Shown here piece by piece: positions 1-12,000 of a stretch of 64,000 nucleotides of DNA (position 1 is its first letter; the number at the start of each line of letters is the position of its first letter). The translations under genes and the position numbers were made by a program. The notes under the pieces were generated by a model that saw only the letters and a list, made by a program, of their open reading frames with translations, did not search any database and was not told where the DNA came from. The stretch is from Hypericum androsaemum. Lineage: Eukaryota; Streptophyta; Magnoliopsida; Malpighiales; Hypericaceae. The stretch spans positions 278,001 through 342,000 of the forward strand of contig OZ023192.1 in the NCBI GenBank assembly GCA_963995505.1, given 5' to 3'.

Positions 1-27
1 TGGTCATCGAGGACGGAGAGTGGGGTC

Positions 28-353
28 GACCTCATCGGCACTTTCAAATTTTTTGGGTGATTAATTGAGATTTTGGGTGTTTAATTGGTTTTTTGGGAAG
101 GGGGTTGAAGATGAATGTCGGGGGAGAGAGAAGAGGGGAGGAAGGAGGGTGGTAAATTAATCTTTTTTAAGTGGGAGGGCATTTTGGTCTTTTCAAGTGG
201 AGTATCGCCGGAGAATATGGAATATTCCGGCTCCAGGGACCCGATAGTCTATTATCATCAAAACTTAGGGACGGGATAATCATTTTCCAAAATCCAGGGA
301 CCCTAGGGGGAGGGTGACCAAAGTTCAGGGATGTGAGAATAATTTACCCTTGT
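28..353. repeat. Dispersed repeat, copy A
   Basis: The block ends with a run of phrases such as ccaaaatccagggaccctag and gagaataatttaccct that recurs at about 11,640-12,000 and 23,452-23,714. All three copies contain a G-rich stretch, then a cattttggtcttttcaa-type segment, then a gaatatggaatattcc segment. It is a noncoding dispersed repeat, perhaps a MITE, because the copy at 23.4 kb begins with gggtaaat, matching the reverse complement of the 3' end here. The left edge may lie outside the window. Confidence 0.6.
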
Positions 354-668
354 TTCTTTGGTGTGATTTCCCCTTTTTGTAATTGTAATAGACAGTAACT
401 TATAAAAAAAGTAATTGTAAACTGGCGATATCAGCTGGAAAATCTCCATTTCAATTAAACCATCCTCTCCTCTCTCTGTAGGAGCCTTCCTCTCCTTCTC
501 CCTCCTTTTACGGTCCTTCTTTGTTAATCCCCTTCCTAACACAGCCTCTTCCACCCTTTACCCCACCAGCCCACCACACCCTTTTCCTCTTTTAATCCTC
601 TCTTTTACCCCTCCTACTTTTTCGTTTCCTTCTGTCCTCTGGTGTCTTCTAGTATATAAATTTTCCTC

Positions 669-2396
669 ATGGATCCACATCTGGAAGATAGTGACTTCTT
701 GGCTGAAAAGCTAAAAGAAGCTTCCCTCCACAAGCACGGTCCAGATCTAATTCTCGGACCTATCCCAGGCTACGGCGTTGGGGATTCTGGGCTCGTCCTG
801 GTAGGGAAAATCATCTCCTCCCAATCTGCAAGGCCGCCATCCATTAAGGCTAGTGTTACCCGGTCTTGGGGTGTAATCCCGGAGAATCTTGACGTTGGTG
901 AGTTGGATGCGAACCTCTTCTCTTTCTCCTTCAAGGTTAAGGATGATATGAATAGGGCGTTAAATAATACCCCTTGGTCGGTGGATAATCAACATTTAAT
1001 CTTGAAAGAGTGGGATCCTAGTATCCCATGGAATTCCATCGATTTCTCTGTGATGAGCTTTAATGTGCAAGTTCATGGGCTTCCACGCAATCTTATCTGC
1101 CGCAATACTGCTGAGATGATAGGTGGGCGGTTTAAAGGGCTAGTTTCTGTTGACGAAAATGAGCTTGCATCCCCGGGCAGTGGTGCTTTCCTCAGGCTGA
1201 AAGTTCTGGTGGCAGTCGACCTCCCACTTTTAGCTGGCTTTCGTATCCCTCGTGCTGGTTTGGATTCGTGGAAGATTTCGCTCAAGTATGAGCGGCTACC
1301 AGAGGTTTGCTTCTTTTATGGCAATTTGGGTCACTCAAACCGTTTCTGCTCAATCGATGCCCGTTTAATTATGGCTTTTAGAGGAATGACTGCCAAGGAG
1401 CTCCCTTTTGGACCGTGGTTGAGGGCCGCTCCGTACTATCCTAGGAGGCTGGGCCCTAAACCTCTTCTGGCACGGCTACCTCCGGCGAAACCCTCTTCTC
1501 CGGAGGGGGTCCTCTCTCCTTCACCGGCAGCTTCGTCGTTGGTTCTCAGGTCTTCCAAGGCAGTGCATCCTTCATCACCGTTGGATTCAAGGTGGGGAAA
1601 AATTTCTTCTGAGAGAGGAGAAGTCTCTGTGAGAAATTACCTCTCTACCCCCAGTGTATCTCCTGTTATCTCTATGTTAGAGGATAGGGATATTTTGATA
1701 AAATCCCTTTCTGGGGTTTCGTTGCAACCACCTGTCAAGTCTGAGTCATCTCCAAGTGGAAGTTCGGCTATGATTACTGGGCCCAAACGGCCCACCCCCC
1801 CTCGTTCTATGAAATTGTCGCTTCCGGAAGGACTTTTGGGGTCAACCTCCTTGGGCTTTGATCCTAGCAGTTCACTTTCAACCAGATCTTTGGACCAGAG
1901 GAAAATTTATATACTCAACAAGCCCGTTCAGAAGGAACTCTCTCTTCCCAACCAAACTAAAAAATTCTTTTCCATTGCCTACGTGGCAACTACCCTCCCC
2001 AGTGACTAAAAGCAAAAATTGCCTTCCTCCTTAGCAACACCTACTCCCCTCGAATCGTTACCTACTTCCAAAAGGAAAATTTCCTCCAGTTCAAAGAACC
2101 CTAGAACCACCCCCACCAAAAAATCCAAATCATTTTCGACTAACTCTAACTCTCAGGTTATTGTTCCCTTTTCTTCTTTTTTGCAGGTAGGGACTGGTGA
2201 TTTCTCAATGAGTTCGAGTGTTCCCCATCTCAAATCTGTGTCGAAAGCAAAACCTAGAACTTCCAGAAAGTCTTCTTCTGGGAAGGCCCCTTTGGTCTTG
2301 GCTGTACCTCACTTGAGTAGTGAGGTTCCCTTGCCAACCATTGACTCTTCGCGGCGTGACTTGTCCCAGGTGGTGAGCACCAATGAGTCTTATTAG
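669..2396 (+). pseudogene. LINE ORF1 (DUF4283-like and zinc knuckle) with one in-frame stop
   Basis: The first 446 codons carry a DUF4283-type domain (about residues 20-200, with conserved HLILKEWDPS and VHGLPRNL segments) and then a zinc knuckle at about residues 213-228. In the knuckle the second cysteine of the CX2CX4HX4C pattern is a tyrosine (CFFYGNLGH). A Ser/Pro/Lys-rich tail follows. A TAA at 2007-2009 interrupts the tail, after which the same frame continues open to 2396, so this is one ORF broken by a single nonsense change, probably CAA to TAA. The protein would bind element RNA. Its end overlaps the ORF2 start at 2383. Confidence 0.85.
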
Positions 2397-5300
2397 TTGG
2401 AATTGTAGGGGGTTGGGTCGTCCCCTTACTATTCAAGTGCTCAAAGACCTGGTTCGTTCTCATTCCCCTCACCTCATTTTCATGATGGAAACAAAACAGA
2501 AACAAAAAAAGATTGAACGTTTGTGAAGAACCTGCAAGTTTTCCGGTTGTTTTTATGTTGATCCCCTTGGTAAGTCTGGGGGTTTGGCTTTGTGGTGGAA
2601 GGAGGGTATCGAGGTGGAGGTCTTGGATTCTTCCAGGAACTTCATTGATACTCGTTATAGTTTCCATGATTCTGACTCTGAATGGTTTTGCTCTTTTATT
2701 TATGGGGAGCCTGATGCTTCTCATAAATGCCTGTTTTGGAGGAGTAATCTTAACATCCTCAAGCCTCTTTCTTCCCCCTAGTTGTGCATTGGCGATCTTA
2801 ATCTTGTTGCGTGTATAGGGGAAAGGCAAGGTGGTGTCCCTCCTGAAGGATGGCAGATGGATCTTCTCCTTGATTTCATGCTTGATGGTGATCTTCTTGA
2901 TTTAGGTTTTAAGGGTTCTCCCTTCACTTGGTCTAATTTACGGTATGCTCATAAAAATCTTTTGCAGCGCCTTGATCGTGCCCTTGTAAATGTTAGTTGG
3001 CGTAACCTTTTCCCTAAAGCCCAGCTGATTCACGGTGTAATTAACGGCTCAGACCACTGTCCTTTACTTTTGCACACTAGCTTCTCTAGGATTTATAAGC
3101 GGCCTTTTCATTTTGAAGCTTTTTGGATCAATGAACCAGGTTGTAAAGATGTGGTTGATCATGCTTGGTCTCACTTGATCTCAGGTCTTCCCCCAGATGT
3201 TTTTAGGAGGAAGATCTCCTTTTGTACTGATGATCTTTCCTTGTGGAGCAGGAATAGAAACGAGAATAGGAAAGCAAGGATCATCGCTTTGACTGCTGAT
3301 CTAAAGGCTACTCAACTGGTGGATCATGCCAGTCAGTGTAAGAAGTTGGAGCTTGCAATTAAAAAGGAGCTAGCATGTCTCTTTCAACAGGAAGAGATTT
3401 ACTGGCATCAACGCTCACATATCCAGTGGTTAAAGTGGGGGGATAAGAATACCTCATTTTTCCATACTTCTTCTACCCAGCGAAGACAGGTAAACCAAAT
3501 CGTCAAGTTGAAAGACTCTAATGGCGTTTGGATTGATGACATTGATGTTTTGAAGTCTCTTGTCCAAGAGCATTTTGTTGATTTATATTCCGAGGGCACT
3601 ACTAGTGACCCCTCTTGCATTGTCGATTGCATCCCTGAACTTGTTACCTCCGAGATGGGTATTGAACTCATTAAGCCTTTATCTGATGATGAAATTAAAA
3701 AAGCTGATTTTGAGATGGGAGCCACTAAGTCTCCTGGGCCTGATGGTTTTTCTGGTATCTTTTACCAAAAATTTTGGAATGTTGTTTCACATGATCTTAT
3801 TGCCTTGGTTCGTAGTCTGTTTGATTCTTCGCAGGTTCCCCTTGACGTTAATCGTACCTTCATTTGTTTAATCCCTAAGGTTCAGAATCCTGTTAACATT
3901 CATGGCTATAGACCCATTGGGCTTTGTAATTTTGCATATAAAGTCTATTCTAAGGTGTTAGCTAACAGGTCATGTCCTTGGATGAGTCGTTTGATTTCTG
4001 ATTGTCAAGGTGCTTTTGTTAAGGGCCGTTGCATTCAAGATAATATTATTATTGCCCATGAAGCCTTTCATTGTCTTAGAACCAGTTCTCGTCGCGTTTC
4101 TACTTCTATGGCCATTAAATTAGATCTGAAAAAAGCTTATGATCTGGTTGATTAGAAATTTCTTGAACTGGTTATGACTAAAATGGGTTTCCCTGCTAAG
4201 TGGCTTGAGTGTGTCATGAGTTGCATCTCCTCGACTTCTTTTAGTGTCCTCTTTAATGGATAACCTCTTCCTTGGTTCAAAGCTAGGAGAGGAATTAGAC
4301 AGGGTGATCCCCTGTCTCCTTTCCTCTTCTTATTTATTTCTGATGCTTTCTCTCATTTTATCAGCCATGCAAATTCTTCTGGTGTTATTCAAGGCTTTGC
4401 TTTTAATAGACATTGCCCGTCTTTAACCCATATTTTATTTGCTGATGACACTTTATTGTTTGGCAAAGCTACTGTTTTGGAAGCCAAAAATTTGAAAAAC
4501 CTACTGATCCTCTTTGCTGATATCTCAGGCCAACAAATCAATTTCCAAAAATCATGCATATATTTTTCCCGCTTGGAAAATCCTGAAAATATGCTCTCTA
4601 TTGCTGGCATTCTTGGTATGACTCAGATGCAGGTTGGTGACAAGTACTTGGGTCTCCCTTCCATGTGGGGTAGATCGAAAGTGGATGCTCTAAACTTTCT
4701 ATTTGAACGCATGTGGAAAAAGACCCTCAGTTGGAAGTAGAAGATGCTCTCTATTTCGGGTAGGGAAGTGCTTATCAAGTCTGTTTTATCTGCGATTCCA
4801 AGCTATACTATGCAATGTTTTCTGCTCCCTTCTACCTTTGTTTCAAAGTTGAATGGCCTTATGGCCAGATTTTGGTGGGCCGGGGAGGGTGATGGTAAGA
4901 AAATTCATTGGTTGAGTTGGGATAAACTCACTTGCTCTAAATCTGAGGGTGGTTTGGGCTTCAAAGATCTCCACTTATTTAACATCTCTCTTTTGTCTAA
5001 GCAGGTTTGGAGACTCTTTTCAAATCAAGAGTCCTTGTGTTTCCGAATTCTTAAGGGCTTGTACTTTCATGATACTGATATTTTTTCAGCTCCTAGAGGT
5101 CATAGACCTTCGTGGCTCTGGAACAGCTTGCTGAAAGGAAGGGATGCTCTGATTGATGGTCTCCTTGTTAGAATTGGTGATGGGAAGGATGTTAGTATTT
5201 GGCGTGATCCTTGGCTACCTTCCCTTGCCAATTCTAGACTGGAACCGAGGCTACATCCCCCTCCCTTTCTAAATATGGTTTCTGATTTAATTTGTCCTGC

Positions 5301-6504
5301 CACTATGAGCTGGAATGTGGACTTAATTCAACACTGTTTTAATCATGTGGAACAACAAGCTATCACTAATATCACTTTATGCAGGTCTCCTACTCGTGAC
5401 AGAATAGTGTGGAAACATCATGATGCAGGTATCTTTACTGTCAAACGTGGTTATCAGATCTTTAAAAAGCTGCAGGCTTTGGTAGGAAATTCTATTCCAT
5501 TGGCTACTTCGATTGATCCTGGCATTTGGAATTGGGTTTGGAAACTGAAGATTCCTCCTAAAATTCAGAATTTTGTGTGGCGCCTGGCTAGAAATGGCTT
5601 GGCTACTGCTGCCACCCTTCATAAGAGGAATCTCTCGCATTCGCCTTTATGTCAAATTTGCTTTAGCGATGATGAATCTGTTTTGCAGTTGATCTTTGGC
5701 TGTTCTCATGCTAGGGCTGCTTGGTTTGGTAGTCCTTTCTGTTTTACTTTTGATGCTAATGTACATAGTTCCTTTTCCAGTTGGCTTTCTTTTATTAAGA
5801 ACTTATTTCCTCGTGATGTCGCTTCTTCCTTTATTCCTTTCGCTTTTCATCTTTGTTGGAGTATTTGGCTGTCTAGGAATAGGTTTCTTTTTGAAGGGAA
5901 TAGTATTGATCCCTTGAACACGGTTTTACAGGCTTCTCATTACTGCAATGAATTTTTGCAGGTTACAGGTACTTCTTCGGGACTTCAATCATCTGCTGAA
6001 CCTCTACAAACTTCGTGGATCGCACCTCCGCAGGAGATCCTGAAGTTCAGTTGCGACGCGTCATGGACGGAGAGTTCATCCCTGTCCAGAATCGCCGTGA
6101 TTGCCCTGAATTACAAAGGCCTTGCTGTTGCAGGCCAGACAGACCTTATTCTGGCTGAGTCTCCTTTGGTAGCTGAACTCAATGCCATTGCCTTATCGAT
6201 GGACCTCATCAAGAAGCTTTTTCTTGGCGTCGATTCGATTGTTGAAACAGATTGCTTGCTGGCTTTTAATTTTATCCAGGACACCAATGCCTTTCTGCCA
6301 TGGAAAATTGAAGCACTGGTCAAGAACATTCGCCTGTTACTGGCTGCTCTTCCTAGATGCAAGCTAAATCTAATTTCTAGGTTGCAAAATTCTACTGTCG
6401 ATTGGGTTTGCAAGCATGTTAGATTGGGCTCCCTTCCTTGTAACTGGCTGATCCTTCATCCAATAGATTTGGATGTATTGCTGTATTCTGACTTTCCAAC
6501 ATGA
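2383..6504 (+). pseudogene. LINE ORF2 (endonuclease/RT/RNase H) with five in-frame stops
   Basis: One continuous frame of about 1,373 codons. It starts at an ATG overlapping the end of ORF1. In order: an apurinic-type endonuclease with WNCRG, METK, IGDLN and GSDHCPLLL motifs; reverse transcriptase with GYRPIGLCN, KAYD, RQGDPLSPFLF and the FADD catalytic box near 4438-4449; a zf-RVT domain near 5521-5720; and an RNase H domain with CDAS, AELNAI and ETDC acidic residues near 6050-6250. Stops fall at 2524, 2779, 4153, 4261 and 4738 (first base of each). Compared with the residues usual at these sites (R, W, W, Q, Q) all are explained by C-to-T or G-to-A transitions. No frameshift is visible. Confidence 0.9.
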
Positions 6505-7138
6505 TCAATATACTTTGGTGTGGCTATTTTTTCCTCAAAAAAAAACACCAAGTCGATTAATAGGCAAAAGTTGCCGGTAAACCAATAGTAAATCAAGATT
6601 ATAAAAAAATAAATAAAACCCAACAGAGATATAGATGACTTGTTCTAAAATATGGTTCTACTTTCGACACATCAAGCTGCAAGGTCGTTCACCGGCTAGG
6701 AGAAGACCCGTCTCCATGAACTTCCCTTGGGGGATAATCATCGTGAACAGGGCTCTGGCTTCTTGGTGGTCTTCTTGGACTCCTGCTCCTGCTTTGGCCC
6801 CTAGTTGGTGATTGGCTGCGACTCCTTGACCGTGAATCTGGCCGCTCTTGATTGTATCGCTTATCTTGAGGTGATACCGACCTGATTCAGACAAGGAGGG
6901 AAAGATATCAACAAGAAGTGCCAGTTAATGAGAGAAGAAACGGCGATTGGAAACCAAAAAAGTGCTTAGTTTGAACAAAGAGAGTGAACACTTCAACATT
7001 ATGTAATTATCAGCCTCTTTGAGCAGAAAGTTCAAAAGTAGACATTTTCAGTCCTCCAAGGTTGAACACCTAAGTCCTGAACCAAGATTCCAAATTCCCA
7101 TCCTATTCTTTGCCACTTATGGATTATAATTACCATGA

Positions 7139-7312
7139 GCCACTAAGATCAACTGGTAAGGGAGTTGTTCTACCTTAATCAGGTCTCGGGTCGAGTCATT
7201 GGGTACGCAGCAGTGTTAAATACTTATTGGGAGAGCTATGCCACTTTTTAAAAGAATCATCCGGCTCGAAATTAAATTAGCCGGCACAATAAACTGGACA
7301 ACAATTGGTTAA
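7139..7312 (+). repeat. SINE-like repeat S2
   Basis: A recurrent block with a gggtcgagtcattg-type stretch, then gcagtgttaaatacttattg, then gagctatgcc and a ctcgaaattaaattag ending. Related, more diverged copies occur at about 21,355-21,505, 37,590-37,745, 49,580-49,765, 53,790-53,970 and 56,690-56,835. Noncoding; family assignment is by internal similarity only. Confidence 0.45.
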
Positions 7313-7430
7313 AACCCAAAAAAACTTATGGATTATAATTACCATTGTAAGTGTGGATGAATGTACTGAAATATTATGCACCCCCAGATTGGTGAAATAG
7401 ACTGCAGCTAAGCTCCTACAATAGTATACT

Positions 7431-7984
7431 CTATGTTGTCAATAGCGCGCTCCACCGCTATGATATGCCGTTGTTAAACACTATAGACAATGGCGGCTAT
7501 AGCGGCCAAAAAATGGTATAACAACCACTATTTTAGATTTTGGCGAGAATTTCTTAAATACCCCTAATTTTTTAACTGTTTACTTATTTATTGAGGGCAT
7601 ATAGGTAATTTACCTCAATAAAATATCCAATTCAAATGGGTAAATTTTTTTAGTTGACGAGTAAGTTAATAAATTTTAGGTATTGGGCAAGTGATTTTTT
7701 AGTTGCTGTGTAAGTTTTGGGTAATGGGTAAGTGTTTTTTTTCCTTTTTTTAGTTTCTGAGTAAGTTAATAAGGTTTGGGTATTGGGTAAGTAATTTTTT
7801 TAGTTGCTATGTAGGTTTTGGGTTTTGGGTAAGTGATTTTTTCCTTTTTTGGTTTACTTTTAGTTGCTGTGTTTGGCTTACTTTTTTCGTTCTTTGCAAT
7901 AGCGGTCATCCCGCTACCACTATACTACTATAATATTTTAGGGGTATCGCCACTACGCGGCGCTATCTGCTATTGACAACATAT
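7431..7984. mobile_element. hAT-like MITE in the SR-gene intron
   Basis: The ends are inverted repeats (left ctatgttgtcaatagc, right reverse complement atatgttgtcaatagc), flanked by near-identical 8-bp direct repeats agtatact (7423-7430) and agtacact (7985-7992). An 8-bp duplication is the hAT signature. The interior is AT-rich, has no ORF, and repeats short motifs such as gtaagtgatttttt. It is a nonautonomous element sitting between the RRM and RS exons. Confidence 0.7.
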
Positions 7985-8167
7985 AGTACACTTTCTGACC
8001 AAGGTGCTTACTAGCAACTATCCAAAAATAATTATCAAGAAACTGTTTTACTTGACGCAAATGTACATCACATAATACTCGTCAAATTGAATCATATTAA
8101 TTGCTGCTGATTGCACATTCCAATATGCATAACAGGGGTCCACTAAAGAAAAGTTGTGTGACAGGCG

Positions 8168-8168
<1 letters not shown>

Positions 8169-8200
<32 letters not shown>
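8169..8200. repeat. Poly-C tract (32 C)
   Basis: An uninterrupted run of 32 cytosines (guanines on the SR-gene strand) inside the intron between the RS exon and the RRM exon. Such a tract can form G-quadruplex on one strand and i-motif on the other, and is prone to length error in assembly. Confidence 0.95.
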
Positions 8201-8201
<1 letters not shown>

Positions 8202-8587
8202 AGAAAAAAGAAAACATTAGAGAAAGAAGAAGAGCAGTGATGAAGGTTCACTTTGACCAAAAGAAGAGATGTTATAGGTGGAGCTTCCAAAGAAAAGGGA
8301 AAAGAACCCTACGAAATGGTTTCTCCCCGTCCTAACAGATTGGGAAAATCCAGCATAAGAGAAGATTATTTACCTGTCCCCACCTCGGTCTCTATGCCTC
8401 ATCTCAGATGATTTCTTCCTGTTCTCCTCTGCAAAAACTACAGTTAACTCCCGACTATGAAAAACCCTACCATCCATCTGATGCTTGGCCCCCACAGCAT
8501 CATGAGGATCTGTATATTGCATAAAGCCAAAGCCACGAGATTCCCTGGCAATAATGATGGCAGCGGGGGACAGAGGAGAAAAGCACC

Positions 8588-8674
8588 TTTTTTAAAAGTA
8601 AATTTTTGCATCAATGTTTGAACTTTGAATCTCCTAGATATCTACAACGCCTTGTACCATTTGGCTAAAAGCAC
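8588..8674 (-). repeat. SINE-like repeat S1 (reverse)
   Basis: Read on the minus strand this is a short block with a gcgttgtagatatctaggag segment, a gattcaaagttcaaac B-box-like stretch and an A-rich end. It matches 9185-9290 on the plus strand, 12,585-12,680, 56,843-56,937 and 63,420-63,515. The pattern (tRNA-like B box plus A tail) suggests a tRNA-derived SINE; not proven. Confidence 0.45.
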
Positions 8675-9184
8675 ATGATAAGTTGGCATAATAAAAACAA
8701 TCATAAGAAGGAGAGTGTGCGTGATAATCCTCATTGATTGTGGAATTTACGAACATAGTTCCCTGTAAACGATGGTCGTGGTAAGCATGAAAGCAGGCAC
8801 TTAGCTGCTGACCTTGAAACTCTCAGTTTAAAGATGACTTGAAATTCTTCAAAACTTGGAACATCTTCACAGTGTAACCATACCAACTTCCTTCCAATCT
8901 TCACTACCATTAACATCATCTTCAAAAGTACTATAATTACTTCAATGGCGTCTTGAAAACTTTAAGTTCACTTTAAATCTCAACAATTTCAATTAACCCA
9001 TCTAATGATAAAAAGGACCATAAATAAGACTAACAGTAATTTTGGTGCAATATAGTACTTCATTAGGAATCTAATAGTCAACAAGAGGAAGAACCCTAAT
9101 TTTTTTTAATGGGGTAAAACACTGATGAGAGGTTTAGAACAGATGAATATTCACCATCGCAAGATTTATTTGGTCTGCTAAAGG

Positions 9185-9290
9185 GCTTGTATTCCAACGG
9201 CACAAAGCGTTGTAAATATCTAGGAGATCCAAGGTTCAAACCTTAGCAATATCATGGTGTAAAAATTTACCTTTAAAAAAGATTTATTTG
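9185..9290 (+). repeat. SINE-like repeat S1
   Basis: Plus-strand copy of the short family: caacggcacaaagcg, then aggagatccaaggttcaaac, then an A-rich end (tttaaaaaa). See the reverse copy at 8,588. Confidence 0.45.
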
Positions 9291-9849
9291 GTCTCTTTGC
9301 ATGGAAATAGAACCAAATGCACGAAGTTACAAATAAGATATATAACATAGATAACTGCAAATGTGAGTGTAAAATTATATAATACTAGCACAATATCAAT
9401 AGACTTGGTTGGTTTCAGGAAGTAATGAGTCGTACTGCATCACAGACGGATAAAATAGGCAGAGTTGCTCTCACCCAGAGTAAAAATCTCTAGGCAGGTA
9501 AACATCCTTAAGAGAGCCAAAATGTTCAAAGGACATGCGAAGGTCTTCCAGCCTGCAGAGAAAATCATGGAAAATAATTTCTCAATCATATCTCAATTTC
9601 CAAATGCTCTCACCGAAAACACCTCCATTCATACAGGCTAGCAACAAATTAAACAAAGATCAATTCTAACAAGCCTCGCACTACGACTTCCAGGGAAGAT
9701 CAGCTAAAGCCAATTAAGCATCTTAACTGATTGATAGCAACCAAATTCCAGGGGTCCCAAATGTAACAAATAGGTCCCGAAGAATAGGGTTTTATGGATA
9801 ATAGAGATTTAGTAAAAGACAAAGCAGCCACACATTGACATGATATAAA

Positions 9850-11460
9850 TGATCTCGATACCTCAGGTCATATTTCTATTTCGTATATATAGTCATAGGG
9901 TCAGGGGATGGCACCCAACTGCCCTAAAAGACCTAACTGCTATGGGCTTACACACTCTGGCTCAAGGCCCAAGAACTTCCTAAAATATAGATAATGGCTC
10001 ACATGCCCCAACTTATACACAGACTCCATAACATAAAGACTTGGCCCACGGCCCACGTTTGACTTGGCTGTACAGCCTTGATTCTGATAACAAGTACCTC
10101 TGAACTCAAACAACCTCAGCCCTAAAATCTTCCTTGTCCTTACTGACTCACATGGAAGGAGGGATGAATTTTTGAAAATTCTAGTAGCTGAAGTGTGTAC
10201 GTTGCCTCCCCATTCCAATCTATCACCTTGTACGGCCCATAAAACCTTGGTGCTAGCTTCTGATTCTCTCAATTTTGTACTGTCTTTTCTAATAGGGTTG
10301 TAGTTTTAATAGCACCTAGTCACCACATGCGAACCTCCTGTCAGACCTTCCCTTATCTACAAGTTGCTTCATACGGTTTTGTGCTCTTTGTAGATGGAAC
10401 CTGAGCACCCGAAGATTGGTCTCTTGGCGGATAAGCTTCTATCAACTGTCTCCACCTGTGAATCTCCTGAGAAATAAGGCAGATGAAGAGGAGGCATCTC
10501 ACCGTAGAGTGCTTCAAAGGGAGACACCCCCCTAGCAGAGTGATACGAGGTATTGTACTAATATTCGGCCAAGCTTAGCCAACTACTCCAGTCCAGTGGC
10601 TTCTCGTGTGACATACACCTCAGGTAAGTTTCTAAGCAGTGATTCAGCACTTCTGTTTGACTGTCTGTCTGTGGGTGGTAGGCCATAGATAACCTTAGCT
10701 CTACTCCCTGCTACTTCATGAGTTTCTGCCAAAATTGACTAACAAACACTGGGTCTTGATCGCTTATAATCGCTTCAGGCATGCCATATAACTTAAAAAT
10801 ATAATTCATGTAAGCGGTAGCAATTGTCATAGCTATGTAGGGGTGCTTGAGAGGGATAAAATGCGCGTACTTGCTGAGTTTGTCAACCACCACTAGTATC
10901 ATTATGATGCCCCTCAACTTAGGTAAGCCGTCAATAAAGTCCATCGAAACCACTTGCCAAATTTTCTCCATAATAGGTAGTGGTTGTAGGAGCCCCGGAT
11001 ATGCGGTGTTATCGTATTTGCAAACTTGACAAGTTGCACATACTCGTATAAAATTTTGGATGTCCCTCTCAATTCCCTTCCAGTAGAGAATGCTCTTCAT
11101 TCTATGAGTGGTTGATGTAGTTCTGAAATGCCCTCCTATTGGACTGTCATGGTAGAGTGAAATCAGCCTAGTCCTCAGCACCTTCGATGACCCCACTACC
11201 ATTTTTTTCTTCCAGAGTAGTCTCCCCTGTATCAGTTGGTACACTCCCCCATCTGTTGCACCCGAAGCGAGCTGCCCCATTAATTCCTGAAGCTTAGGGT
11301 CATCTTTGTAACTTGCTTTAATCTCATCAGACAAATTAGTAGTAACCAACACTACCGTGGTAGAAATCTCCGGGTCTCCGTGCGGCAAACGAGAAAGTGC
11401 ACTGAGAGTGGTGTCTTGATCTTGTTGGAGTTAGTGGATTCATTGCCATGTCCAGTACCT
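9850..11460 (-). mobile_element. Ty3/gypsy retrotransposon pol fragment
   Basis: Minus-strand remnant running from the end of RNase H (ALSRLPHGD, near 11,390) through an H2C2 zinc-binding motif (HDSPIGGH...CATCQVCK) and an integrase core with the DD35E acids (VSMDFIDGLP, IISDQDPVF, HPQTDSQTEVLN) to a C-terminal chromo-type segment (KLAPRFYGPYKVI, IHPSFHVS, near 10,140-10,260). In-frame stops occur just after LMK near 10,709 and in the AEY-stop-YNTSYHSA segment near 10,557, and there is a frameshift near 11,390. No LTRs or gag were seen, so it is a dead internal fragment. It lies where the missing 5' part of the SR splicing-factor gene would be. Confidence 0.88.
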
Positions 11461-11639
11461 TGGTTGGGTTTTTCAAAGGAAAATTCTGTTTTTGAATCTA
11501 TTTTGATATTACAGAAATAGTTGACAATGTCCAAAAATATGAGCCTTCACGTCCGTCCCCAAGAAGCGGAATTTAGCTTCCATGCTTTTACTCATGTTCT
11601 TTCCGATTGAGTTTTGATTTTTTTTTAAATTTCAATTTC

Positions 11640-12000
11640 TAATTCGAATTAGAGCTTTTGAAATTAGGGTTCTATAAGTTTTGATTATCACTAAGAAGAT
11701 TTGAGTTTGAGTTTTTTAGGTTGAAAGTGGAGGAAGAAGATGAAGTGAAAGGGAGAAGAAGAAGGTGAAGGGAGAAAGAGGGAGGTTTTTTTGTTTTTTT
11801 TCCTTGGGGGCATTTTAGTCTTTTCAAATGGGAATTTGTTGGAGAAAATAGCATATTTTGGCAAGAATATGGAATATTTCGGCATCAGGGACTCGAGAGT
11901 TTCTAAAATCAAAGACGGAGGATGGTAAAATAATTTTTGAAAATACAGGTACCTGATGGGGAAGATGACCAAACACCAGAGACTAAGGGTAATTTACCCT
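11640..12000. repeat. Dispersed repeat, copy B
   Basis: Diverged copy of the 28-353 repeat: cattttagtcttttcaaatg, then a gaatatggaatatttcgg segment, then a terminal gactaagggtaatttaccct. Noncoding. Confidence 0.55.

Larger units (their letters stand above)
354..6545 (+). mobile_element. L1-type LINE, near full length, inactivated
   Basis: A non-LTR retrotransposon with about 300 bp of pyrimidine-rich 5' leader, ORF1 (nucleic-acid binding), an overlapping ORF2 (endonuclease, reverse transcriptase, zinc finger, RNase H) and a short A-tail at 6537-6545. The overall order and the C-terminal plant-type RNase H domain are those of plant L1 elements. I could not find a target-site duplication: the bases after the A-tail (caccaagtcg) do not reappear upstream, so the 5' end is approximate. 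Both ORFs carry in-frame stops but no frameshift. Confidence 0.88.
6689..9552 (-). pseudogene. SC35-like SR splicing factor, 3' exons only (5'-truncated)
   Basis: Three minus-strand exons join in phase with GT-AG introns. The one at 9475-9552 encodes the start of an RRM (LEDLRMSFEHFGSLKDVYLP). The one at 8374-8544 encodes the RRM end with RNP1 (SRGFGFMQY) and the family signature ELTVVFAEENRKK. The one at 6689-6881 encodes an RS tail (SVSPQDKRY, then RSRSRSQSP) ending in TGA. This matches plant SCL30/SCL33-type SR proteins, nuclear pre-mRNA splicing regulators. The exon with RNP2 (SLLVRNI-type) and the ATG was not found upstream, where a Ty3/gypsy fragment lies, and the Tyr/Arg-rich linker usual between RRM and RS tail is absent. 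It is probably a truncated copy, though a distant first exon cannot be excluded. Confidence 0.75.
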
